The translations under genes were made by a program, and so were the position numbers. Positions 44,434 to 51,285 of a stretch of 51,285 nucleotides of DNA are shown one piece after another. The first letter of the stretch is position 1; each line of letters opens with the position of its first letter. The stretch is from contig JALHRB010000023.1 in NCBI GenBank assembly GCA_022841665.1, forward strand, positions 1 to 51,285, in the 5' to 3' direction. The notes under the pieces were generated by a model, which was not told the DNA's origin, did not search any database, and was given only the letters and a program-made list of their open reading frames with translations. The stretch is from Pseudolabrys sp. Lineage in GTDB: Bacteria; Pseudomonadota; Alphaproteobacteria; Rhizobiales; Xanthobacteraceae.

Positions 44434-45642
44434 ATGGCCATCGCAACCTCCATCGCGCGCGCGCCCTATGCCGCCGACCCGGCCCTAAGCCGCGGCCGCC
44501 GCTTCCCGGAGGTCCCCAGCGCGTCGCGCAACGACTTCCGCCGGGATTGCGACAGGATCATCCATTCCGCCGCCTTCCGCCGCCTGGCGCACAAGACGCA
44601 AGTGTTCGTCTACCACGAGGGCGACCATTACCGCACGCGGCTGACCCATACGCTCGAAGTGGTGCAGATCGCCCGGTCGCTCGCGCGCGCGCTCGGGCTC
44701 GACGAGGACCTGGCGGAAGCGGCGGCGCTGGCGCACGACCTCGGCCATTCGCCCTTCGGCCATGCCGGCGAGCGCGCGCTCGACGCCTGCGTGCGGGATT
44801 ATGGCGGCTTCGACCACAACGCCCAGGCCCTGCGCATCGTCACCGACCTGGAGCGGCGCTATGCCGGCTTCGACGGCCTCAACCTGACCTGGGAGACGCT
44901 GGAGGGCCTGGTCAAGCACAACGGGCCGCTCACCGACGCGCGCGGGCAGCCGACCGCGCGCTATGCCGAGCGCGGCGTGCCGGCGCCGATCGCGGCCTAT
45001 GCGCGCATCCACGATCTCGAAATCGCCACCTTCGCCAGCGCTGAGGCGCAGGTCGCGGCGATCGCCGACGACATCGCCTATGACGCCCACGACATCGACG
45101 ACGGCCTGCGCGCCGACCTGTTCACGCTTCCCGACATCGCGGCGGTGCCGCTCATCGGTGACATCCTGCGCGAGACCGATGCCGCCTGGCCGGGGCTCGA
45201 TCCGGCGCGCCGCGTGCACGAACTGGTGCGCCGGCTGATCACGCGCATGATCGAGGAGGTGAGCGCGGAAAGCGCCCGCCGCCTTGCGGCGTTGGCGCCG
45301 CGCAACGCCGCCGAGGTGCGTCACGCGCAGGCGCCGGTCATCGCCTTCTCGCCGGCGATGGAGCAGTCCGACAAGGCCATCAAAGGCTTTCTCTATCCCC
45401 GCATGTACCGGCACGACCGGGTGATGCGCGTGATGGGCGACGCCGAGGCCGTGGTGCGCGACCTGTTTGCGCACTTCACGGCCAAGCCCGCCGACCTGCC
45501 GGACGAATGGGGCGAGGGGCTTGAGCGCATGGGCGAGAGCGGCCGCGCGCGCCGCATCGCCGATTTCATCGCCGGCATGACCGACCGCTACGCGCTCGCC
45601 GAGCACGCGCGCTATTTCAAGACCACGCCGGAGCTGCGGTGA
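44434..45642 (+). CDS. dgt: Deoxyguanosinetriphosphate triphosphohydrolase-like protein
   Basis: HD-domain dNTPase of 402 aa. Metal ligands include H72 ([10 protein letters not shown]) and H101-D102 ([13 protein letters not shown]); [17 protein letters not shown] and GGFDHNAQ are Dgt signatures. ATG at 44434 is used; a GTG at 44404 is in frame but lacks support. It hydrolyses dNTPs to deoxynucleoside and triphosphate. In many relatives argS follows directly; here three other genes intervene. An FAD oxidoreductase starts 4 bp downstream. Confidence 0.9.
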   Translation: MAIATSIARAPYAADPALSRGRRFPEVPSASRNDFRRDCDRIIHSAAFRRLAHKTQVFVYHEGDHYRTRLTHTLEVVQIARSLARALGLDEDLAEAAALAHDLGHSPFGHAGERALDACVRDYGGFDHNAQALRIVTDLERRYAGFDGLNLTWETLEGLVKHNGPLTDARGQPTARYAERGVPAPIAAYARIHDLEIATFASAEAQVAAIADDIAYDAHDIDDGLRADLFTLPDIAAVPLIGDILRETDAAWPGLDPARRVHELVRRLITRMIEEVSAESARRLAALAPRNAAEVRHAQAPVIAFSPAMEQSDKAIKGFLYPRMYRHDRVMRVMGDAEAVVRDLFAHFTAKPADLPDEWGEGLERMGESGRARRIADFIAGMTDRYALAEHARYFKTTPELR

Positions 45643-45646
45643 AGGC

Positions 45647-47362
45647 ATGGATGAGCGCGACGTCGACCTCCTGATCGCTGGCGCCGGACCCGCGGGCATG
45701 ACCGCAGCCCTGGTCGCCTCGCTCGAGGGTCTCGATGTGCTGCTCTGCGAGAAATCCGACCAGGTCGGCGGGACCGGTGCGACGTCGGCCGGCACCTTGT
45801 GGATACCCGGCAACCGGCAAAGCCGAGCGGCCGGCTTTTCCGACAGCGCCGAGGCAGCCGACAAGTATCTCGACGCATTGATCGGCGAGGGCACCAACCG
45901 CGCGCTACGCGACGCCTACCTCCAAAGTGGCCCGGACGTGATCGACGATCTCGCCGCGCGCAGCGAGGTCAGGTTCATCCCTTGCGGGCCGCATCCCGAC
46001 TATCGCAGCAATCTGCCGGGCGCCGCTCTCGCCGGCCGTGCCATCATTCCAAAACCGTTCGACGGCAGAAAACTCGGCGCCGATTTTGCGCGCGTGCGGC
46101 CGCCCATCGCCGAGTTCATGCTGTTCGGTGGCATGATGATCGGCAAAGCCGACATACCGCCGTTGCTCGGCCGCTTCCGATCACTGTCCAATTTCATCTA
46201 TGCCGCGAAGCTTTTCGCGCGCTATCTCGTCGACCGCATCCGCTATCCGCGCGGCACGCGCATCATGATGGGCAATGCGCTGATCGGCCGGCTCTATTAC
46301 AGCCTGCGCAAGCGCGGTGTGCCGATCCTGTTCGGCGGCGAGATCGTCGATGTCATCGGCGATCGGCGCGGCGTCACCGGCGCGCGGCTGCGCGTCGGCG
46401 GCAAGGACATGGTGGTGAAGGCGCGCAAGGGCGTCGTGCTGGCGACCGGCGGCTATGCGCACAACAAGCGCTTTCGCGATCGGTTCATGCCACAGCCAGT
46501 ACCCGCGCATTCGATGAGCTTTTCCGGCAACTGCGGCGACGGTGTTGACATCGGCGAGCGGCTGGGTGCTGCGATCGCACCCGAACGCTGCACCAGCGGA
46601 TTGTGGACACCGGTATCGCGTGTGCCGCGGGCGGACGGCAGCGAAGGCTTGTTTCCGCATCTCGTCCTCGACCGGGCCAAGCCCGGGCTGATCGCGGTGA
46701 ACGGCGCCGGCCGCCGTTTCCTCAACGAGGCCTGCTCGTATCATGACTTCGTGCTAGCGATGTTCGAGAGCCACAAGAGCGTGCCGACCTGTCCGGCATG
46801 GCTCATCTGCGACGCGGACTTTTTACGCCGCTATGGTCTCGGTGTGGTCTACCCGGGCCATCGGCATCCGTGGAAATTCGTCGAGAACGGCTACCTTCTG
46901 AGCGCGCTCACGCTCGACGCGCTTGCCGGCAAGATCGGTGTCGATGCCACGCAACTGCGCGAAACCGTCGCGCGCCACAACGGCTTTGCCAAAACTGGCG
47001 TCGATGTCGATTTCGGCAAGGGCGAAACCGAGCTCAACCGCTTCAACGGCGACGCGCAGCACACGCCGAACCCCTGCATCGGACCGGTGGCGGTCCCGCC
47101 TTTCTATGCGCTTGCAGTCTGGCCAGCCGACATCGCGGTGAGCACGGGACTTTCCACCGACGCCGATGCGCGCGTGCTCTCGGCCGAGGGCGAGGCGATC
47201 CCCGGGCTCTATGCCTGCGGCAACGACATGGCCTCCGTCATGGGCGGCAGCTATCCCGGTCCAGGCACCACGCTTGGGCCGGCGATTGTGTTCGCCTGGC
47301 GTGCGGTCATGCACGCAAAGGCGCGGCGCGCGCAGGAACCGGATGGTCCGTTTGTTGGTTGA
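45647..47362 (+). CDS. FAD-dependent oxidoreductase (fumarate reductase / 3-ketosteroid dehydrogenase-like)
   Basis: 571-aa flavoprotein. The dinucleotide-binding motif is DLLIAGAGPAGMTAAL, followed by EKSDQVGGTGATSAGTLWIP, the FAD_binding_2 pattern of 3-ketosteroid dehydrogenases and fumarate-reductase flavoproteins. GVVLATGGYAHN and the C-terminal YACGNDMASVMGGSYPGPGTTLGP complete the FAD site. It starts 4 bp after dgt, so it uses the same transcript, but has no metabolic tie to dNTP hydrolysis. A steroid, urocanate-like or other enone substrate is possible; the sequence does not decide. No signal peptide. Confidence 0.82.
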   Translation: MDERDVDLLIAGAGPAGMTAALVASLEGLDVLLCEKSDQVGGTGATSAGTLWIPGNRQSRAAGFSDSAEAADKYLDALIGEGTNRALRDAYLQSGPDVIDDLAARSEVRFIPCGPHPDYRSNLPGAALAGRAIIPKPFDGRKLGADFARVRPPIAEFMLFGGMMIGKADIPPLLGRFRSLSNFIYAAKLFARYLVDRIRYPRGTRIMMGNALIGRLYYSLRKRGVPILFGGEIVDVIGDRRGVTGARLRVGGKDMVVKARKGVVLATGGYAHNKRFRDRFMPQPVPAHSMSFSGNCGDGVDIGERLGAAIAPERCTSGLWTPVSRVPRADGSEGLFPHLVLDRAKPGLIAVNGAGRRFLNEACSYHDFVLAMFESHKSVPTCPAWLICDADFLRRYGLGVVYPGHRHPWKFVENGYLLSALTLDALAGKIGVDATQLRETVARHNGFAKTGVDVDFGKGETELNRFNGDAQHTPNPCIGPVAVPPFYALAVWPADIAVSTGLSTDADARVLSAEGEAIPGLYACGNDMASVMGGSYPGPGTTLGPAIVFAWRAVMHAKARRAQEPDGPFVG

Positions 47363-47368
47363 TCCGAT

Positions 47369-47530
47369 ATGGACAAAAACAAGCCCATCCCAGATGCGGT
47401 GCCCGGCAAAGAGAGGCCACCGCGTCAGCCGGAGCGATCCGATGCGGCCGATAGGCCGTCGGCCGAGCGCGCTCCCGAACCTCTCGACGAGGAGGCGCTC
47501 GAGGATGTCATGCGCGAGGCCCCGCTTTGA
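47369..47530 (+). CDS. Small 53-aa hydrophilic protein
   Basis: Not recognised. ATG at 47369, stop TGA at 47528-47530. The product is very polar and proline-rich: MDKNKPIPDAVPGKERPPRQ at the start and PLDEEALEDVMREAPL at the end. It has no cysteine, membrane segment or signal peptide and is probably largely disordered with a short acidic C-terminal helix. It starts 7 bp after the oxidoreductase stop, which supports cotranslation. Codon usage is a little more AT-rich than its neighbours at the N-terminus. Confidence 0.55.
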   Translation: MDKNKPIPDAVPGKERPPRQPERSDAADRPSAERAPEPLDEEALEDVMREAPL

Positions 47531-47614
47531 AGGCCGCACATAATTGACCTAGCGCAAGGTTCCTCGCCGCCGGTCCCCATATCAGGAGGACCGGTCCCCG
47601 CTTGGAAACCTTTC

Positions 47615-48337
47615 ATGACTCTCTCCCGCTTCGTCTCTCTTGTGAGTTGTCTGGTGTTCGTTACGCTCGCGTCGGCCGCTCTCGGCGGGCCTATCGCGGA
47701 TTTCAACGCCGCTTTCCGTCAGACCTACGCCGGCTACCGGGGCGCGCTAGCCGTCACCAATACCCCGAACCGCGAAGGCAGCGAGAAGGCGGTGGGTGCA
47801 TTCCAATCCAGTTGGTCGGCGTTCGTGGCCAGGTATCGAAACAGCCCGCCGCCGCATTTCGCCGAAGATGCCCGATGGGCCGAAACGCTCGATGAGGTTG
47901 GCGCGGTCGTGGCGCGCGCAAGCGGGGAGGTCGCCAAGGGCGACATTGCCGCGGCGCACCTGACGCTGGAGGCAGTGCGGGAGCGGCTGGCCGAACTGCG
48001 GGCCCGCAACGGGGTGATCGCTTATTCCGACCGCATCGACGCCTTCCATCACACGATGGAGGAGGTCGTGAGCAAACCTTATGGCGGATTCTCCGCCTCC
48101 GGCATCACCTCACTCGTCGAGGACGTCGCGGTTCTGGTCCACCTGGGCGAGGAATTGAAGAAGCTGCCGCCACCGGACGCCGAAAAGGCCGCCGACTTTG
48201 CGCCGACGCTCGCCGCGCTGCTCGATGCCGTGCGCGATCTGCAGACGGCGGCCCGCGCCGGCGACGCCGACAAGATCAAGGCCGCGCGCGCCAAGGTGAA
48301 GCCGGCCTTCGGCAAGCTGTTTGTGAAATTCGGCTGA
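47615..48337 (+). CDS. Periplasmic helical protein of unknown function
   Basis: 240 aa with a signal peptide ([25 protein letters not shown]). The remainder is predicted mostly helical, with [21 protein letters not shown] near the mature N-terminus and the segment [18 protein letters not shown]. No CXXCH haem motif and no other cysteine after the signal, so a cytochrome c call is not supported, although the helical-bundle look is similar. An AGGAGG sequence lies about 25 bp upstream; the immediate ribosome site is weak (GGAAACC). Situated between the 53-aa gene and argS. Confidence 0.65.
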   Translation: MTLSRFVSLVSCLVFVTLASAALGGPIADFNAAFRQTYAGYRGALAVTNTPNREGSEKAVGAFQSSWSAFVARYRNSPPPHFAEDARWAETLDEVGAVVARASGEVAKGDIAAAHLTLEAVRERLAELRARNGVIAYSDRIDAFHHTMEEVVSKPYGGFSASGITSLVEDVAVLVHLGEELKKLPPPDAEKAADFAPTLAALLDAVRDLQTAARAGDADKIKAARAKVKPAFGKLFVKFG

Positions 48338-48417
48338 CGGCCCCGGTGCGGCGGGGAAGGCAAGGCGAAGTCGTCGCCTTTGACTCACCCTCGCAAATCC
48401 TCTACCCGCAGCGCGTT

Positions 48418-50241
48418 ATGACCGCGTCCGCGCCGAATCCGGCTCCACACCTCTTCGCCACCATGCTCGCCCGCGTCCGCGCCGCCGCCGCGCCGCTCGT
48501 GGGACCCGGTGCCGATCTGGCCCGCATCGTGGTGGAGCCGCCGCGCGACGCCAGCCATGGCGACATGGCCACCAATGCCGCCATGGTGCTGGCCAAGGAC
48601 GCCGGCAAGAAACCGCGCGAACTGGCGGAGGCCATCGCCGAGCGGCTCCGCGCCGAGCCCGACGTCGAGAAGGTCGACGTCGCCGGGCCAGGCTTCATCA
48701 ACCTCACCCTGAAATCCCATGTCTGGAGCGAGGCGCTGCGCCAGGCGCTGGCCGCCGGCGTCGATTACGGCCGCAGCCGGATGGGGCAGGGCGAGCCGGT
48801 CAACGTCGAATACGTCTCCGCCAACCCGACCGGGCCCTTGCATGTCGGCCACGGGCGCGGCGCGGTGTTCGGCGACGCGCTCGCCAGCCTTCTGGCCTTC
48901 GCCGGCTACAAGGTGACGCGCGAATACTACATCAACGACGCCGGCGCTCAGGTCGACGTGCTGGCGCGCTCCGCCTTCGTGCGCTACCGCGAGGCGCTGG
49001 GCGAAACCATCGACATCCCCGAGGGCCTCTATCCCGGCGACTATCTCAAGGAATGCGGGGCCGAACTCGCCACCGACTACGGCGACAGGCTCAAAGCCAT
49101 GCCGGAAGCCGAATGGCTGCCGATCGTGCGCCGGCGCGCGACCGACATGATGATGGCGGAAATCCGCAACGACCTCATGGCGCTCGGCATCGTGCCGGAG
49201 GTGTTCTTCTCCGAGCGCTCGCTGATCGAGGGCGAGGAGCCCGATCCGTTTTCGAACGCGCCCGCCAGCGACAAGCCCGCTGACCAGGTCGCCGCCACGA
49301 TCGACTGGCTGCGCGCGCAGGGCCACGTTTTCGAAGGCCGCCTGCCGCCGCCCAAAAGCGGCGCGGTGGAGGACTGGGAAGACCGCGAGCAGACGCTGTT
49401 CCGCTCGACCGCCTTCGGCGACGACGTCGACCGCCCGCTGAAGAAGTCGGACGACAGCTACACGTATTTCGCCACCGACATCGCCTATCACAAGTCGAAG
49501 CTCGACCGCGGCTTCAAGCACCTGATCGACGTCTGGGGCGCCGACCATGGCGGCTACGTCAAGCGCATGCAGGCGGCGGTCAAGGCGCTGTCCGGCGGCA
49601 AGGCCGATCTCGACATCAAGCTGGTACAACTCGTGAAGCTGTTGCGCGCCGGCGAGCCGGTGAAGATGTCCAAGCGGGCCGGCGACTACATCATGCTGCG
49701 CGAGGTGGTGGCGGAGGTCGGCCGCTCGGCGGTGCGCTTCGACATGCTCTACCGCAAGAACGACGCGCCGCTCGACTTCGACCTCGCCAAGGTCATCGAG
49801 CACAGCCGGGAGAATCCGGTTTTCTACGTCCAGTACGGCCACGCCCGCGCCGCCTCCATCTTCCGCAACGCGCGCGAGGAGATGCCGCAGCTGCCGGTTG
49901 AGGCGGGGGCCCGCGCGGCCTTCCTCGCCAAGGCGCCGGTCGAGAAGCTCACGGATCCGGGTGAACTGGCCATTTTGCGCCGGATCGCGGCCTGGCCGCG
50001 CCATATCGAGGCGGCCGCCGCGGCCCATGAGCCGCACCGGGTTGCATTCTATCTCTATGAATTGGCAAGCGAATTTCACGCCCATTGGACGCGCGGAAAA
50101 GACTTGCCTCATTTACGCTTCATTATCCAGAATGATCCAGAAACGACCGCAGCGCGGCTCGCTTTGGTGCAGGGGATCGTGACCGTGCTCGCCGCCGGCC
50201 TCGCGCTGCTTGGGGTCGAGGCGCCGGAAGAGATGCGTTAG
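48418..50241 (+). CDS. argS: Arginyl-tRNA synthetase
   Basis: Class I synthetase of 607 aa. HVGH (142-145) occurs in [18 protein letters not shown] and KMSKR (from 416) in [13 protein letters not shown]; this is the usual ArgRS form of KMSKS. The N-terminal Add-1 domain (about 1-100) and the C-terminal anticodon domain with the DALR-type ending are present. ATG at 48418 is preferred to an upstream start at 48346. A SPOR-domain gene follows, as in many Hyphomicrobiales. Confidence 0.95.
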   Translation: MTASAPNPAPHLFATMLARVRAAAAPLVGPGADLARIVVEPPRDASHGDMATNAAMVLAKDAGKKPRELAEAIAERLRAEPDVEKVDVAGPGFINLTLKSHVWSEALRQALAAGVDYGRSRMGQGEPVNVEYVSANPTGPLHVGHGRGAVFGDALASLLAFAGYKVTREYYINDAGAQVDVLARSAFVRYREALGETIDIPEGLYPGDYLKECGAELATDYGDRLKAMPEAEWLPIVRRRATDMMMAEIRNDLMALGIVPEVFFSERSLIEGEEPDPFSNAPASDKPADQVAATIDWLRAQGHVFEGRLPPPKSGAVEDWEDREQTLFRSTAFGDDVDRPLKKSDDSYTYFATDIAYHKSKLDRGFKHLIDVWGADHGGYVKRMQAAVKALSGGKADLDIKLVQLVKLLRAGEPVKMSKRAGDYIMLREVVAEVGRSAVRFDMLYRKNDAPLDFDLAKVIEHSRENPVFYVQYGHARAASIFRNAREEMPQLPVEAGARAAFLAKAPVEKLTDPGELAILRRIAAWPRHIEAAAAAHEPHRVAFYLYELASEFHAHWTRGKDLPHLRFIIQNDPETTAARLALVQGIVTVLAAGLALLGVEAPEEMR

Positions 50242-50251
50242 CTCGCCGCCG

Positions 50252-50271
50252 GCCGCGCTTTTTTTTGCGGC
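50252..50271 (+). terminator. Possible weak terminator after argS
   Basis: GCCGC (50252-50256) can pair with GCGGC (50267-50271) around a loop that contains eight consecutive T (50259-50266). The T-run is inside the loop rather than after the stem, so function is uncertain, but such a run is rare in this GC-rich window. Confidence 0.3.
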
Positions 50272-50328
50272 TTTGAGCATCGGGCGGGACAAGAGCGCGC
50301 AGCGCCGCGCGCGATAACCGGGGACCGA

Positions 50329-51285
50329 ATGGCGGACGATCAGCGACCTTACCGTTCCAACGACACGGTCGCGCGCGGCGGGCAGGCCAAGCCGTCCGGC
50401 AGCGATCCGCTGGCGGAACTTGCGCGCCTGATCGGCCAGAGCGATCCCTTCGGCGAATACGCCCGCGACAATGCGCGCCGTCCGGCCGCGCAGCCGGCCG
50501 CGCCCGCCACCGATTGGTCGCAGCCCCAGCAGCAACAGTCTGCCGGCTATGCACCGCATACCATCGCGCCCGAGCCGCATCAGGCCGAGACGCAAGCCTA
50601 TGCAGCGCCCGGCTATGGCCAGCAGGGCTATTATCAGCCCGCCGGAACCGACGCTTACGCGTCCGAAAATCAGATTCCCGCGTATCTCACGCAGCGCGGC
50701 GAAGCCGCCGGCCATGCCGCCTATGACGCTGCGCCCTACGATCCGGCCAATGCGCCCTACAGCGCCGAGCACGACGACTATTACGATGACGCCCCGCCGT
50801 CGCGCCGGCGCATGGGCATCCTGGTCATCGCCGGGGTCTTCGCGCTCGCCGTGCTGGGCACCGCCGGTGCCTTCGGCTATCGCGCGCTGTTCGGTTCGTC
50901 GAGCGGCGGCCAACCGCCCGTGATCAAAGCCGACACCGCGCCGAGCAAAGTCGTGCCGGCCGGCGCGACCAAGGACGCCGCCTCCAACAAGCTGATCACC
51001 GACCGCGTCGGCGGGGCGTCGAGCGAGAGGCTCGTTTCGCGCGAAGAGCAGCCGATCGAGATGCGCGACAAGCCGGCCGGCGTCGTCTTCCCGGGCCAGC
51101 GCGACCCCGCGTCCACCAGTGTCGCCGCCATGGGCAGCGGCGTCGTCGGCAGCGAGCCGAAGAAGATCCGTACCATCGCCATTCACCCGGACGGCTCCGC
51201 CGCCATTGCCGACGCGGCGCCGTCGGCCGTTCCGATGCCAGAGCCGACGCGGCAGGCGCCGCCGCCTCAGCGCACGGCCAGCGCG
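50329..51285 (+). CDS. SPOR-domain-type inner-membrane protein (3' truncated by window)
   Basis: Open frame of 319 codons from ATG 50329 to the window end without a stop. Near the start is SDPLAELARLIGQSDPFGEY, then a long Gln/Ala/Tyr/Pro-rich cytoplasmic region, then RRRMGILVIAGVFALAVLGT as a single membrane segment at about residues 160-185, then a low-complexity periplasmic stretch. This layout and the position after argS match the SPOR-repeat proteins of Hyphomicrobiales, which bind denuded glycan at the septum. The SPOR domain itself would lie beyond the window, so the name depends on architecture and context. Confidence 0.75.
   Translation, partial: MADDQRPYRSNDTVARGGQAKPSGSDPLAELARLIGQSDPFGEYARDNARRPAAQPAAPATDWSQPQQQQSAGYAPHTIAPEPHQAETQAYAAPGYGQQGYYQPAGTDAYASENQIPAYLTQRGEAAGHAAYDAAPYDPANAPYSAEHDDYYDDAPPSRRRMGILVIAGVFALAVLGTAGAFGYRALFGSSSGGQPPVIKADTAPSKVVPAGATKDAASNKLITDRVGGASSERLVSREEQPIEMRDKPAGVVFPGQRDPASTSVAAMGSGVVGSEPKKIRTIAIHPDGSAAIADAAPSAVPMPEPTRQAPPPQRTASA

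Noticed and set aside
47615-48337. Cytochrome c-type protein
   Set aside because: No CXXCH haem motif and no cysteine beyond the signal peptide.

Overview
The window is high-GC chromosomal DNA from an alphaproteobacterium, most likely of the Hyphomicrobiales (a Bradyrhizobium / Rhodopseudomonas / Pseudolabrys-like lineage). Pointers are an aapJQMP amino-acid transporter, an ExoR homologue after ilvD, the order PIMT-like gene - tolC - popZ - valS, the pairing dgt ... argS - SPOR protein, and several intergenic palindromic repeat families. Most of it is ordinary core genome. No IS, prophage or CRISPR array is visible.

Layout. 1-5318: the end of a PBP1C gene, then a tight envelope operon (ArnT-like GT-C glycosyltransferase, PAP2 phosphatase, GT2 polyprenyl-phosphate sugar synthase, LAB_N membrane protein) that looks like a lipid A modification set. 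5320-5487: two related inverted-repeat elements. 5485-11133: metC (minus) and aapJQMP (plus). 11276-12182: two single-domain LuxR-type HTH proteins and a ribbon-helix-helix protein. 12179-14870: cysK, alaX and sseA (minus), a sulfur/cysteine group. 15193-16464: a membrane diguanylate cyclase. 16675-23914: a branched-chain-type ABC transporter (SBP, LivH, LivM, LivG, LivF) followed by a MetE-C-like methyltransferase and an M24 metallohydrolase, probably one catabolic unit. 24092-25435: pncB (minus).

25589-27533 is the least ordinary part. A clear promoter drives a 61-residue peptide gene that lies 3 nt from a stand-alone asparagine-synthetase-like gene without a glutaminase cysteine. The synthetase frame ends antisense inside a tRNA-Asn gene, and a tRNA-Cys gene follows. 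A peptide plus an ATP-dependent amide-forming enzyme suggests an undescribed peptide-modification cassette; that is inference.

27934-35052 holds the PIMT-like gene, tolC, popZ, an MFS gene on the minus strand, and valS. popZ is frameshifted by a 28-bp duplication whose removal restores the full protein. 35194-43990: 3-methyladenine glycosylase, ilvD-exoR, xth, and an RND efflux pair. 43996-51285: erpA, dgt, then an FAD oxidoreductase, a 53-aa gene and a periplasmic protein placed between dgt and argS, then argS and the start of a SPOR-domain protein cut by the window end.

Limits: functions come from recognised motifs and family resemblance read by eye. No database search was possible, and substrate assignments for transporters and glycosyltransferases are not determined by the sequence.
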